A stretch of DNA of 64,000 nucleotides from Heterobilharzia americana (GCA_944470555.2 OX104134.1:67946678-68010677), one strand, 5' to 3'; shown: positions 20,820 through 36,590, counted from the stretch's first letter. The notes: generated by a model not told the origin, from the letters alone. Made by a program: numbers and translations.

Positions 20820-23800
20820 TCCCCTTGGGTTCCTAGTGGAATATAGGGCTTCAGTAGCACGCCACCATTTCACTCTCTTCTCTCTAGTCTTTTGGATCTG
20901 GCACCACGACTACCCACACGCTTTCATTTCTTCCTCACGTGATCTCCTCCATATCACCCTCAGCTAAGACGCCCAACTCGTCGTTTCCCCTTTGCATTCC
21001 ACTCGAGGCCCTTGCCTGGCGCGTGATGTCCCCAGTCGGCCTTCTCAGTGTATGCCCAATACAATCCATCTCCACTTCCTTCTGTATATTTGTTGGACGA
21101 TAGCTTCTTGATCGGTTCGTTCCCACAGTTCCTTGTTGCTTATTCTTTCTGAACATCTGATCTGCAGTATCGAACGAGTGTAGGCGGCAGCTGTTGATGA
21201 ATGTCTGTAGTTTGTCGGAAGTGCTTCTCGTAACGCGCCAAGTCTCTGAACCATACAGAAGCACTGACTTGACGTTGGTGTTAAAAATCCGGATCTTATT
21301 GCACATGCTGAGTGCAGTGCAGAAGATCTCCACACTGATTTCAGATTAATGGAAGTCTGTCTTGGTGTCTTTCCGATCCTGGCTGGTTTGACATCCTCAT
21401 CTGTGTCTGTGCCGCCTGTAGTTAAAACGATGCTGCCTAGGTAGGTGGGTAGGTGAAAGAGACAACTTCCTTTAGGTTTTTCCCACTAATGGTGATTGGT
21501 GCTTGTTGTTGATGCTGTTGCTCGTTGGGTATCTTCATCACCTCTGTCTTCTCCACGTTAACTCGAAGTCCCGTTTTCACTGCCTCGCCTCTTCCGTCAA
21601 CTTGCTAGTTTTCACCTGTAGATCTTCGAGTTTGTGCGACAAGACATCAGACATAAATCATCATCGGTGGCGAAATCCAAATCTTCTCCTGGGGTCTTTT
21701 CATCGGTCCACCCAGCGCATACTCCTCTTCTCACAGCTCCTCATGGTTCGCTGCATGATCCAGTCGATCACAATCAGGAAGATCATAAGTGATGGTAGGT
21801 GACAGCCTTGTCTTACTCCTATCCCCTGTCTTCACTTCAAAGGCGTCACTGAGCTTCCCATTATCGATCACTTGGCATATGGCGTCTTCATTTAGCTGTT
21901 GAATGAGATTGATAAAGGTTTGTGGCACTGAAACTGTAGTGTTGAAGCAGCTGCCTGCCAAATTACTTCTCGGTAGATGCCGTCGAAGGCCTTTTCAAAG
22001 TAGATGAAGATGAGGTTGAGTTGAGTTGACTGCCATTCTATACTCTGTTCTATGATGATGCATAGTGTAGCGTTGCAATTTGATCCGCACATGATTTGTT
22101 CTTCTTCAAGCCAGCCAGCCAGCCAACCAGCCTGTTCCGGTCGCAATTTTGAATCCAGCGCATCCTTCAGTCTCTCCAGGATGATGCGGCCTAATATTTT
22201 GCTTGCCTCGGGTGGAAACGAGTGGAGCATGATTCCTCGCCAGTTCTTGCAAAGATTTAGGTCACTCATCTTTGGGAATTTGACATGGTAGCTCTTCTTC
22301 TAATCTATTGGCAGGTACCTTTCCTTCCTTCCTTGCTTCGTTCCCTGCAAACCTTCTGCAGTAGAGTTGTGAGCATGTCCGCTGCTGTTGTATCTGCGTC
22401 TGTTTTCAGTGCTTCTGGCAGAATTCCATCTGGTCCTGCTGCTTTCTCAGATTCCAGTAACTTTTTGGGGTTCAAGACTTCTGCTTTTGTCGGAGGGCTT
22501 CTGTTCACTCTTAGTGTTTTGGCTAGTCCGCTGGTGGTATTTCTGGACGAGTTGCAGGTGGTGGTGGTGCTCGATTCAAGAGTTTTTTGAAGTGGTCGGC
22601 CTATCGTTTCCTTTCCTTCTACTCTTTAGCGGTAACTAGGTTTCCTTCACTATTCCTCTTTGGTTTCATCTGTGCTGATCTCTTCCCAGATAGTAACCCG
22701 GTTCTTTGATATTATATTGGCAGGTCTCTTCTACCTGCGGCCTGTTCTGTTTTATTTGCCAATGTGTCATAGAAGTGTCTTTTGTCGTTGCGCGCACTCT
22801 CCTTCACTTCTTTGTCCAGTGCTTTATACATTGTACTCAGTTCCTCTTCTCCTTGTGCATCCTTGCACTGGTTTATCTTCTGCCTCACAATCCTCCACTC
22901 CCTCCTCTGTCAGCTTTCATGTATCCATCAAGATCCATTCCTTATCTTCTTTCTTCTTCCTTCCTAATACGGCTGTGCAGGTTTCTTTCCACATAGCTTT
23001 CAAAGACTTCCAGTGTTCTTTCACGCAGATTCCTTCAGGCATGTTGCTCAATGTCTCCCATTTTATCTTGATGGCTGGCTGATGTGAAGATGTCCTTTGT
23101 AGTTTCGCCCTTCAGTTCAGTTTCTTTTCTGGGTGGTTGTTCAACTTGAACTGTGGTCTATCACCAGCTTCTTCTTCGAAGGCTTTCAACTTGATTTGGA
23201 AGGTAGGTTACTTGCACTAGATAGTGAAGTGAGTGGTGTGAACCTACACCTGCTCCTCTTCTTGGCCTTGCGTCAAGTAGGCTGCGTCTCCACTTTCTTC
23301 ACATTGAGATAAAGTCGATCTGATTTTTAGTGTAGTGTGTCCTGGTGTCTGGTGAAATCCATGTTGCTTTGTGGATATCCTTGTGCTTGAACACAGTACC
23401 TGACTCCAATCACCAAATCGTTGAATACACAGAATTCTGCAAACAATTCTCCATTCTCGTTCATCACCTCACCGAGCGCTTCTCGACCCATGGTTTATTC
23501 TCTTCCTGTGTTGTCTCCTCCCAGTTTGACATTCACGTCACCTCACCCATTAGAATTTTGATGTCGCCAACTGGGGTGTGGTCTTGTCCAGTACTGATTG
23601 CAGTTGTCTGTAGAATTACTCCTTCCCTTCATCTCCATTATTCGCAGGTGCGCAGCGTAGCATTTTATGATTGTGACTTTCCGTCTTCTTGAGTTGAATC
23701 TTACTGTCATGATCCTGCAGGAGGAGATTGATTTCCGCTGCGTGAGAGGCTTTGATGCTGTTGGAGACATCATGATAGCCACTCCACAACTCAATGTGCT

Positions 23801-24233
23801 CATGGCTGTTGTCTGGGTGACAATATCGAAGTAGAGTCAAGAGTTTGTTGAGTCCACTTCCATTCCATCTACTTTCACAGATTCCTAGCACTACTATCCC
23901 ATACCTTCTCATCTATTTTGCAATCTGAGCAGCCTTGCTAGGTTCATACATGGTGCGGATATTCCATGTCCCCATTCTTACTTTCGCTTTCATTGAGTGA
24001 GATATGACACATAGACCGACTGGCTTCGCAAAGACTTTCACCAACTGGCGTCATTTCGCCTCCCTCATTCCAGCGAGGAATAAGCTTACTTTTATCTTTT
24101 ATATTTCGTTTGTGCTTTGAAGTTTGTTTAGCTATTGGATTGGTTTTCCGGGGTAGGGTTGCCAGCCGTATACCCAACCTTCCCTCTTTATCCAGGCTTA
24201 GGACCGGCTAGTAACTAGTTAACCAGGCGAGGT
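20820..24233 (-). pseudogene. RTE-B: near full-length, frame-broken RTE relative
   Basis: It aligns with RTE-A over its whole length, from ACCTCGCCTGG at the 5' end (24233) to CCCAAGGGG near 20822, but is about 200 bp longer. The extra length comes from many small insertions that often copy neighbouring bases, for example a run of CCAGCCAGCCAG near 22115. Recognisable pieces are the ICESRWNGSG endonuclease block (about 23860), GPDGILPEAL (22420), KLRPEQAG (22140), FEKAFDG (21995), F-E-V-K-T-G (21840) and LLYGSETWRVT (21260). No frame joins them. No convincing TSD was found. The part from 23305 to 20820 is duplicated at 43289-45801, and the part from 22494 is also duplicated at 33178-34856. 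Confidence 0.88.
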
Positions 24234-27157
24234 TGTTATCAAGTATTAGTAGAATAATATATATTACATTGAATCACTAAGCTACACTTCCTTCTCAATG
24301 TTAATTTTCAAATAAATCTGAATCTGCCTGTTTCTTGATCATCACTTGGGCAGAAAATAATGCTGAAGTTCATATATTTCCTCTGAAAAATTTCGTGTAT
24401 ACCTTTATAGCTCTGACGATAAATACGTGCACATCAGTACGTAACACATTTGATCGCGAACAAGATCGATAGTATTAGCTTCGTACTGAAGATCAGACAG
24501 TGTAACAACAACAATTAATCAGCCACTCATCAGCGTTTACTAACGTCTTTTATGGGATTCTTAGTGTAATAGCTAAAGGATTAGCCTGCGATTTTGTAAT
24601 TTTTTACTGTGTGATACATATGTTATGCGAAACACCAATTCCGGTTTACTATAACTTCGACAAGGCTATGGACACTAAATAGCGAAAGAGAGTGATTTAT
24701 GTGTGGTATAAAAGTATAACAAAAATTAGATCTATATTTTCAATTATTAAGAATGCCTGTAACTACGTATAGGTCAATTCGATAGTGAAATGATTGCGTT
24801 GAAATGTTAATTCACGACTGATCTTTGACCTTTTTTTCTCTTTGAGTAATTAGCATTATTACTGCCGTATCTTCGAAGTCCAGAAGCTGAACTTAGGCGC
24901 ACAATAATTGTGGATCTCATCCTAGATCTATACATACCTGAAAGTCTTTTAGTAGCTCGGTATTAACCAAATGTTACTCTTATGGTCGATAGTGGTGATT
25001 GCTTTAATTAAGAACATCATTTGAAGAGTAGTGCTTCAAAGATACCGTTCATTACCACTGGTTGCCTCAAATTTGCTTTTTTCAGTTCCTTACTAGTAAC
25101 CAAATGAGTGAAGTTTTATAGTTGCATCTATGCAGAGATATCGTTCACACATGAAAGTAATTTCTCCATTAAATAACGCCAGTAATCTCCATAAGCTGTG
25201 TTGTGATAGCTCACAGTTTCCCAAAATGACCAACTTCGTCCAATATTCCATTTCTGTGCGTTCAAATGGCTGTTTATCGGCTAAGGATTTCTACTGATGT
25301 CTGTTGTGAAAACTATCTTTCAGGATTATAGCTGATGCGCTGTAAAAGGTATTGGTGTATAAGATTCTAAAGTCCAGTTACTGGTAACGACATGAAATGT
25401 AGTAACTTACAACGGGTTCAAACTATATCAGTATCTAATTACTATTCTAATGCGACGATTAAGATAGCTTTCTTAAAAAACCGTTGAAGTGTCGTGCATA
25501 TCATAAGTCAACAGTTTGAACATCTTCCTAACAACTGAAGATAAAAATAAACCCAATTAGCAACTAGGGGTTATTTAGTCTGTGTAATAAATCTCGAGAG
25601 TTCTGGTAGACTGAATTTAGTGTCAACTTATAGAATCCAACATGATAACCTGACAGCAACTTGAAGACCGAAAAGTGCGATAGTCTTCGGTTTGATCAAT
25701 TCTGTGGATTACTAAATTAGTATAACTTTTATAAACATACAATTTCTAGTCTGGCAGGTAAGTATTGGCCCCCGCTAATTAACCTATTCCCCATAATATT
25801 CAACTTTGCTCATAGATTTAGCGGTTATTATCTACGTTTTAAATAAAAGCTGTGAGGAGAAATTTGGAAGAAAAGCAAACAAACAAAAGTAAAAGTGACG
25901 GCAAAAAAACTCAAGTTTGATGTAGGGAAAGAGTAAATGCATGTGTCATAATTATCTGTCTATCGACTCATTTAGTCGATTCTCTGGTGTCGCTGTACTT
26001 TCACAGATGGTGGGTACATCAAATATTTTGAGAGATGTGACTGGATGTCCGTAGCTAGCGCATTTTTTAGTGTCTGGTAGCAGTTTTTACTATCGTAGAG
26101 TTCATGTTTTCTCCCTACATTTGTTTCGTAGCACAAATATGGATATCTTACTTGGTAGTACAAACAGTAGTATGTTCTGTAAAACAAACGAAGGACTTGA
26201 TATCCTTCCTAATTAGCTCCATGTGTGAAAATAAGCAAAAGTCTACAAGAAAAATAAATAAAAACCCGTACGATTTACGGAGTTGTAATGGGTGATAGTA
26301 AGCTTTTCACTAATCGAAGGGAAAACATCAAGCAGGTTTATCTACATCATTGATCGATTCTGAATCATAATCTGGGCTCCCCAGGGAACAAATAGTGCTT
26401 TTACTGTGTTTCAATCTAACGTCAGAAAATCTTTCTAATCCTACTACAGGTAATCGAACAAACAGTATAGTGACTTGATTCGAAGAAAATGTCACAACTG
26501 CCAAAATTGGTGGGTCTTAGCAACCGATTTGCTTTTCTCATTTGATACTACCCTTAATATTTGCTTTTTCTACCACGTGATTCCACGCTATATGAGTTGT
26601 AGAATACGTAAAATTTTCGTATATTCTATAGTTTTAATGGCCATTTTGAAACATTTAAACTACCAATCTGTTGTTTTCTTACTTTAGTTAGGCGTCAAAT
26701 AGTTATTAGTTCCAAGATCTTCGAAACTATAGTTCTTTTCTGGAAAGACTGGTATCACTGTATCCTAGCTAATAGGTCAGGTGGTCTGACTAATAATCCT
26801 AAATTACTGCTCATGAAATCCTACAGATAATGAAATAAGATCAACTGTCCTTCTTATCTGAGGTAGTTTTCAGTATGGTTGTCTGGAAGATTTGAGGACC
26901 AGCGTTGCTAGTACTTCCCTATTAGTTGAGTAATGAGATTTAGGAGCGTAACTGGACACTTGTTAACTATCACTTACAATTTCCTATGCATTATTTCACT
27001 TTCCTGCACTCATAATGGATTTCTGATCCATTTTTCTGAACGATATTGTCACTGTGTGATCTACATCTATAACAAACTAACGTTAAATAACTTGTTGCCA
27101 CATTAATTGATACGCATATTAGTAAAATAAGTCGTGGAACAGATTTACCTCTGAGTC
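24234..27157. other. No gene recognised
   Basis: AT-rich spacer between two RTE-B copies. Small open stretches near 25972-26187, 26104-26295 and 26475-26687 show no motifs. No tandem repeats and no tRNA-like boxes were noticed. Confidence 0.5.
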
Positions 27158-27168
27158 ATGTAGATTTA
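27158..27168. repeat. Target-site duplication, left copy, of RTE-B at 27169
   Basis: ATGTAGATTTA, repeated at 30504-30514 immediately after the (TAA)n tail. Confidence 0.85.
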
Positions 27169-30100
27169 AACTCGCCTGGTTTACTAGTTCACTAGTTACT
27201 AGCCGGTCCTAAGCCAGGGTAAAGAGGGAAGGTCGGGCATAGGGCTAGCTACCCTATCCCCTAAAACAAATCTAACCGCTAAAGAAACTTCACAGCACAA
27301 ACACAATATAAAATATAAAAACAAACTTATTCCTCGCTGGAATCGGAGAGGCGAAATGACGTCAGTTGGTGAGAGCCTTCGAGAAGCCAATTGGCCGATG
27401 TGTCTTCTCTCGATGAAAGCGAAAGTAAACGTGGGGACATGGAATATCCGCACCATGTTTGAACCCAGCAACGCAGCCCAGATCGCAAACGAGATGAGGA
27501 GATATCATACTGAAGTGCTTGGAATTTGCGAAAGTAGATGGAATGGAAGTGGACTCAACAAACTCTTGACTCTACTTCGATATTGTCACCCAGACAACAA
27601 CCATGAGCACACTGAGTTGTGCAGTGGCTATCATGATGTCCCCAAGAGCATCAAAGACTCTCATGCAGTGGGAACCAATCTCCTCTACGATCAGGATAAT
27701 GACAGCAAAGTTCAACTCAAAAGGATGGAAAGTCACAATCATAAAATGCTACGCCACGCACCTAAAAATAATGCAGAGCAAGAGAAAAAGGAGGAATTCT
27801 ACAGGCAACTTCAATCAACACTGGACAAGACCTCAGTTGGCGATATCAGAATTCTAATGGGCCACATGAATGCTAAACCGGGAGCGGACAACACAGGAAG
27901 GGAACAAACCATGGGTCGAGAAGCGCTCGGTGAGGTGATGAACGAGAATGGAGAATTGTTTGCAGAATTCTGTGTATTCAACGATTTGGTGATTGGAGTC
28001 AGGTACTGTGTTCAAGCACAAGGATATCCACAAAGCAACATGGATTTCACCAGACACCAGGACACACTACACTAAAAATCAGATCGACTTTATCTCAATG
28101 TGAAGAAAGTGGAGACGCAGCCTACTTGACGCAAGGCCAAGAAGAGGAGCAGGTGTAGGTTCACACCACTCACTTCACTATCTAGTGCAAGTAACCTACC
28201 TTCCAAATCAAGTTGAAAGCCTTCGAAGAAGAAGCTGGTGATAGACCACAGTTCAAGTTGAACAACCACCCAGAAAAGAAACTGAACTGAAGGGCGAAAC
28301 TACAAAGGACATCTTCACATCAGCCAGCCATCAAGATAAAATGGGAGACATTGAGCAACATGCCTGAAGGAATCTGCGTGAAAGAACACTGGAAGTCTTT
28401 GAAAGCTATGTGGAAAGAAACCTGCACAGCCGTATTAGGAAGGAAGAAGAAAGAAGATAAGGAATGGATCTTGATGGATACATGAAAGCTGACAGAGGAG
28501 GGAGTGGAGGATTGTGAGGCAGAAGATAAACCAGTGCAAGGATGCACAAGGAGAAGAGGAACTGAGTACAATGTATAAAGCACTGGACAAAGAAGTGAAG
28601 GAGAGTGCGCGCAACGACAAAAGACACTTCTATGACACATGGCAAATGAAACAGAACAGGCCGCAGGTAGAAGAGACCTGCCAATATAATATCAAAGAAC
28701 TGGGTTACTATCTGGGAAGAGATCAACGCCGATGAAACCAATAAAAGATGATGAAGGAAATATGATTATCAGAGAAGAGAAACAAAGGAAACGATGGGCC
28801 GGCCACTTCAAGAAGCTCTTGAATCGACCACCACCACTTCGTCCAGAAATACCACCTGCAGCCGCTGAACTACAAGTGAACATAAATCCCCCAACAGAAG
28901 TGGGAGTCCTGAACGCCATGAAGCTACTGAAATGTGGGAAAGCAGCAGGACCAGATGGAATCCCGCCACAAGCACTGAAAACAGACACAGATACAACAGC
29001 ATCGGACATGCTCACACCACTATTGCAGAAGGTGTGGAAGGAAGGGAAGGTACCTGCAGACTGGAAGAAGGTCTGCCTTGTCAAACTCCTGAAGAAGTGA
29101 CACCTAATTCTTCGCAATAACTAGCGTGGAATTACGCTTTTCTCCACCCCAAGCAAAATATTAGGCCGCATCATCTTGGAAGGACTAAAGGATGCACTGA
29201 ATTCAAAACTACGACCCGAACAGGCAGGCTTCGGGCAGTACAAATCATGTGCGGACCAAATTGCAACGCTTCGCATCATCATAGAACAGAGTATAGAATG
29301 GTAGTCAACCCTCTACCTCAACTTCATCGACTTTGAGAGGGCCTCTGACAGCGTCGACCGAGAGGTAATTTGGAAGCCGCTTCACTACTACGAAATACCG
29401 CAAACCTTTATCAATCTCATTCAACAACTATATGAAGATGTCACATGCCAAGTAATTCACAATGGGAAGCTCAGTGATGCTTTTGAAGTAAAGACAGGAG
29501 TGAAACAAGGCTGTCTACTATCACCCATTATATGCTTGATTGTGGTCGACTGGATCATGCAACAAACAGTGGGGAGCGAGAAGAGAGGGGAATACGCTGG
29601 CTGGACCGCGGAAAAGAACCTAGAAGACTTGGATTTCACCGATGACTTGTGTCTGATGTCACACAAACTTGAAGGTCTACAGGCGAAAACTAACAAGTTT
29701 GCAGAAGAGGCAGCGAAGACGGGACTTCAGGTGAATATAGAGAAGACAGGGGTAATGAAGATACGCAACCAACAACAACAACAAACTCCAATCACCAAGA
29801 ACGGGAGAAACTTAAGGGAAGTAGCCTCTTTCACCTATCTGGGAAGCACTGTTTTATCTACAGGCGGCACAGACGAGGATGTCAAAGTCAGAATCGGAAA
29901 AGCAAGACAGGTGTTCATTAGCCTGAAACCAGTGTGGAGGTCTACTGCAGTGCACTCAGAATGTGGAACAAGATCCGGATTTTTAACACCAACGTCAAGT
30001 CGGTGCTTCTGTATGGCTCAGAGACTTGGCGCGTTACGAAAGGGATTTCCAGCAAACTACAGACATTCATCATCAACTGCCTACGCTGGTTCGTTACTGA

Positions 30101-30443
30101 AGATCAGGTGGCCAGAAAGAATAAGCAACAAGGAACTTTGGCTGGCTGGCAACGAACCGACCAAGAAGCTATCGTCCAACAAATACGCAGAAGGAAGTGA
30201 AGATGGATTGTATTGGGCATCCACTGAGAAGGCCGACTGGGGACATCACGTGTCAAGCCCTCGAGTGTAACCCAGATGGGAAGCGATAAGTTAGGCGTCC
30301 GAGGGTGACATGGAGGAGATCGTGCAAGGAGGAAATGAGAGCTTGTGGGCTGTCGAGGAGCCAAGTCCAAAAGATTTCAGAGAACAGAGCGCATTGAAGA
30401 CGTGCTACTAAATCCCTATGTTCTATTAGGAACCAAAGGGACA

Positions 30444-30503
<60 letters not shown>
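27169..30503 (+). pseudogene. RTE-B copy with TSD and long (TAA)n tail
   Basis: Full-length RTE-B on the plus strand. The longest intact piece (27356-28075, 239 codons) holds the endonuclease N-terminal half: TWNIRT, ICESRWNGSG and MGHMNAK, where the usual GDMNAK Asp is His. A frameshift near 28000 ends it. RT pieces follow at 28732-29100 (GKAAGPDGIPP) and 29500-30270 (KQGCLLSP, motif C FTDD, LQVNIEKT). An in-frame TAG near 29304 and other shifts separate them. It shares its frameshifts with the other RTE-B copies, yet it has its own 11-bp TSD, so it was already broken when copied. The pure (TAA)n tail (about 30441-30503) suggests a young insertion. Confidence 0.9.
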
Positions 30504-30504
<1 letters not shown>

Positions 30505-30514
30505 TGTAGATTTA

Positions 30515-30859
30515 TTGGAAACCCCCGTGTCTCTTATCGAGTTCTGAGATTATGAAATAAAATATAACTACTTGCTTTTATTTTAAGATATTTTAGGATT
30601 TAATGGAATTCTAAATATTATTAAGTATTAAACTTAGTGTACAGGGAGTTGAGTCTTTGGAAGGCATATCAAATGCGGATAGCGCATCTTCGTTTGCTTT
30701 AATAATTTGTCAGTGACGAAGAAATCTGATACATATACCAAGATAGAAATAGAAAGGGTTTAAGAAAACAAAGAAATGTGATGTGGTAGATAGATAAGTT
30801 GAGGGGACATATGTGCCGATGAGGTCGGTTTTAAGTCGTATTACCTAGAGTTTTCAATC
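30515..30859. other. No gene recognised
   Basis: AT-rich flank of the RTE-B insertion, beginning with its second TSD copy. Nothing assignable. Confidence 0.5.
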
Positions 30860-31210
30860 ACTAGTTTAGATTGCCACATAGATCCCAACTGAAAGGTCTA
30901 TATTTCCGTATTCCGCTCAGACCAATCATCAAAGGCTTCATGGACTGACAGCATGTTTTAAACTGTGTACCCTTGACCTTTTTTCAACCTCAATCTGCTT
31001 TGACTAACATTGCCTGGTGGGGAAGACGTTATTAGGGATGCGCAACACATCCCAGCCAACTGAGTCAATGGAGGTCTACATTCTTATGAACTTATCTTCA
31101 CTGTCTATGTTTACATCCAACTTTACACACGTTGGCTTTACAACATGCATCTGAGACCACAAAGACGATAGTAGTCAAGACCATAAAGCTTTGTCATGTC
31201 CCCCAGTTTG
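30860..31210 (-). pseudogene. SR2-like RTE, decayed C-terminal fragment
   Basis: It resembles 19822-20280 in the same orientation. Shared landmarks are the region for R-W-L-G-H, 'cagccaactgagtcaatggagg' against 'agccatctcagtcgactaagg', and the block around 'tcagaccaatcatcaaaggcttcatgg'. It is strongly decayed, with no usable frame. Confidence 0.5.
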
Positions 31211-33149
<1,939 letters not shown>

Positions 33150-33158
33150 ACGATAAGT
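33150..33158. repeat. TSD, left copy, of the composite right block
   Basis: ACGATAAGT, found again at 45802-45810 just beyond the 3' tail of the outer RTE-B. These two copies flank a 12.6-kb block rather than one element. Confidence 0.7.
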
Positions 33159-34856
33159 CTAGTGTGAACGCACGCCTTCCGACAAAAGCAGAAGTCTTGA
33201 ACCCCAAAAAGTTACTGGAATCTGAGAAAGCAGCAGGACCAGATGGAATTCTGCCAGAAGCACTGAAAACAGACGCAGATACAACAGCAGCGGACATGCT
33301 CACAACTCTACTGCAGAAGGTTTGCAGGGAACGAAGCAAGGAAGGAAGGAAAGGTACCTGCCAATAGATTAGAAGAAGAGCTACCATGTCAAATTCCCAA
33401 AGATGAGTGACCTAAATCTTTGCAAGAACTGGCGAGGAATCATGCTCCACTCGTTTCCACCCGAGGCAAGCAAAATATTAGGCCGCATCATCCTGGAGAG
33501 ACTGAAGGATGCGCTGGATTCAAAATTGCGACCGGAACAGGCTGGTTGGCTGGCTGGCTGGCTTGAAGAAGAACAAATCATGTGCGGATCAAATTGCAAC
33601 GCTACACTATGCATCATCATAGAACAGAGTATAGAATGGCAGTCAACTCAACTCAACCTCATCTTCATCTACTTTGAAAAGGCCTTCGACGGCATCTACC
33701 GAGAAGTAATTTGGCAGGCAGCTGCTTCAACACTACAGTTTCAGTGCCACAAACCTTTATCAATCTCATTCAACAGCTAAATGAAGACGCCATATGCCAA
33801 GTGATCGATAATGGGAAGCTCAGTGACGCCTTTGAAGTGAAGACAGGGGATAGGAGTAAGACAAGGCTGTCACCTACCATCACTTATGATCTTCCTGATT
33901 GTGATCGACTGGATCATGCAGCGAACCATGAGGAGCTGTGAGAAGAGGAGTATGCGCTGGGTGGACCGATGAAAAGACCCCAGGAGAAGATTTGGATTTC
34001 GCCACCGATGATGATTTATGTCTGATGTCTTGTCGCACAAACTCGAAGATCTACAGGTGAAAACTAGCAAGTTGACGGAAGAGGCGAGGCAGTGAAAACG
34101 GGACTTCGAGTTAACGTGGAGAAGACAGAGGTGATGAAGATACCCAACGAGCAACAGCATCAACAACAAGCACCAATCACCATTAGTGGGAAAAACCTAA
34201 AGGAAGTTGTCTCTTTCACCTACCCACCTACCTAGGCAGCATCGTTTTAACTACAGGCGGCACAGACACAGATGAGGATGTCAAACCAGCCAGGATCGGA
34301 AAGACACCAAGACAGACTTCCATTAATCTGAAATCAGTGTGGAGATCTTCTGCACTGCACTCAGCATGTGCAATAAGATCCGGATTTTTAACACCAACGT
34401 CAAGTCAGTGCTTCTGTATGGTTCAGAGACTTGGCGCGTTACGAGAAGCACTTCCGACAAACTACAGACATTCATCAACAGCTGCCGCCTACACTCGTTC
34501 GATACTGCAGATCAGATGTTCAGAAAGAATAAGCAACAAGGAACTGTGGGAACGAACCGATCAAGAAGCTATCGTCCAACAAATATACAGAAGGAAGTGG
34601 AGATGGATTGTATTGGGCATACACTGAGAAGGCCGACTGGGGACATCACGCGCCAGGCAAGGGCCTCGAGTGGAATGCAAAGGGGAAACGACGAGTTGGG
34701 CGTCTTAGCTGAGGGTGATATGGAGGAGATCACGTGAGGAAGAAATGAAAGCGTGTGGGTAGTCGTGGTGCCAGATCCAAAAGACTAGAGAGAAGAGAGT
34801 GAAATGGTGGCGTGCTACTGAAGCCCTATATTCCACTAGGAACCCAAGGGGAAAAT
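33159..34856 (+). pseudogene. RTE-B, 5'-truncated, inner piece of the composite block
   Basis: It begins just after the TSD with CTAGTGTGAACGC, which aligns imperfectly with RTE-B upstream of the GPDG region. From 33178 to the 3' end it equals the left-locus RTE-B (22494-20820) base for base at the sites I compared, such as GGCCTTCGAC near 33678 and GACGCCATATG near 33786. RT remnants with GPDGILPEAL, KLRPEQAG, FEKAFDG and LLYGSETWRVT are frame-broken. Its 3' flank is the unique sequence of the arm rather than the flank expected from its TSD. Confidence 0.88.
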
Positions 34857-35392
34857 ATTAGTAATAATATTAATAGGTGTAGTACCCGTTTCTATTAATT
34901 CTATTAACTACAAGTATTGAATACGGCATAACACGGATGTTTACTAACAGCGTATCGCCACCGCACTTTTATAGCAAACGTTGAAGAGCGCGAAGTGTGC
35001 AAGGCTTGGACTAAATGTGTCGAGTGTTCTCAGCCATCCTGATACAAACATCTCAATAATGTACAATGGCTAAGTATTGAATAATATGTTCGAGAAAAGA
35101 AATTGAGGTCACTACAGTATCTATGAATGACAAGAAACAACTAGCAAGAATCTTAAATTAGAGCTGTGTAGAAAACTAACCTATTCGGTCAGTATTTTCA
35201 TTTCAGCACGAAAAATAGAATGAAATGAAGCATGATTGTCATATAGGACGCTGAAAATTGTAAATGTTTCATGTGAATGCTGATTTCTGACCTTTTACAT
35301 TTCTTCAACAGGTTAAGTCATCTCATTAACCCTGGGAAAAATACGTTTTAATTCAAAATCTATCACGTGTTTACGTTAACTGGTGTCATTAC

Positions 35393-35850
35393 TGCATTGC
35401 AGTCGGCTCTGTCCTGTTGTACGACTGTGAAACATGGCCGTTAAAAGTAGAAGATATGAAGCGGTAACAGGTTTCCGATCATAGGTGTCTTTGTTGCATT
35501 GTTCGTGTTTGGTGGAATCACCGTGTGAGCAATGTCGAGGTCAGGTGAAGGATACTGAGCGAAACAGGTAGGCGATTGACAAGGCTGTAAACCTTAGTCG
35601 ACTGAGATGGCTTGGACATGTGTTTTGAATGCCAAGCCACCGCCTACCTCAAAGTGCCAGGTTAGGGGAAGTTGCATTGGAAAAGGACTCATGGTGATGA
35701 GACCAAAACGAGACATCAGTCCATAAAGTCCTTGACTGTTGGTCTGAGCCGTATGTGGAGTTGAAGACTACCTGGCTGGGATCCCCCAAACGATAAGAAT
35801 CAGTGGTTGAGGACTCTTGTTGACATGGTTAGAAATCGGTCGTACTGACC
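35393..35850 (+). pseudogene. SR2-like RTE, C-terminal fragment (right-arm copy)
   Basis: Plus-strand twin of 19822-20280. It has the L-L-Y-D-C-E-T-W block at its start and the N-Q-W-L-R-T-L block near its end, and is frame-broken in the same places. Confidence 0.65.
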
Positions 35851-36590
35851 CAGAAGTATTCACTCACTGATGTCTTCCAAAGGTTGAATATTTGCTCTTA
35901 CATTTATGTTCAGATTGCTTGTTGTCTCATTTAACTTTGTCTACTTTGATATCACTTTTTCTATCCACTTGTTCTGTGTTTACTTCTGTGAACAGGTACA
36001 GAAGTGTAGTCAGTATATTGCAGTTATGATGATAGCTTTTAGCTCAAGTTGACAGTGATAATTATTTAGTATTCTCCAAAGTATCTGTTAGTGAACTGCC
36101 AACGATCAAATTTCATAGCCATCAGCAGAACACCAGAAAATGATCAGAGCAAATGCATAAACTAGGGAATTATTTCATGCACGTACCTTCATTTGTGAAT
36201 TCGAAAAAGATAAAAACAATAGTGTGAGCAGGATAAGATAAATCTAATTTATTTCGGTAGGGTCTTGCCAACTGCTTACAACCTAGAATACTCAAATATA
36301 CAGTTTTACTGAAAATTTAAAATGCTCAAATTTTTCCAAAGAAAACAGAATATCGGTTGGTAGTAAGGTAAACGGAAATAGTCATAGAGTAGAGGTCAAT
36401 TATAACCGCAAATTCAACGAAAGTTAATAAATGGTGACAAATTGTCACTATTACTGACATAATCCAATGGAATTTTCTCGAATGAAAACAGTAATAAGAG
36501 TAGTAATCAAAATTGAGGAAATTAACGATGCAAGATTAGATAAGTAGGTCGTGCAATAAATCAGCAGAATATTGTGAGTTAAGCTCAGTC

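Larger units (their letters stand above)
9131..22494. repeat. Left arm of large inverted repeat
   Basis: Reading 9131 rightward equals reading 43288 leftward on the other strand, down to 22494 versus 33178. Coordinate pairs sum to about 52419 as far as 13.7 kb, then about 52438 after a 20-bp insertion present only here near 13780. Beyond the RTE-A insertion at 15848-19080, also absent from the other arm, they sum to about 55672. Apart from that insertion the arms differ by few substitutions, for example at about 11253, 12729, 13175, 13194 and 15722. The event is therefore recent. Confidence 0.95.

Noticed and set aside
20820..24233. TSD around the left RTE-B copy
   Set aside because: The flanks are both rich in TA and give several weak matches, but none longer than a few bases at the right place.
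30441..30503. (TAA)n as an independent microsatellite
   Set aside because: It is continuous with the 3' end of RTE-B and bounded by the element's TSD, so it is the element tail.
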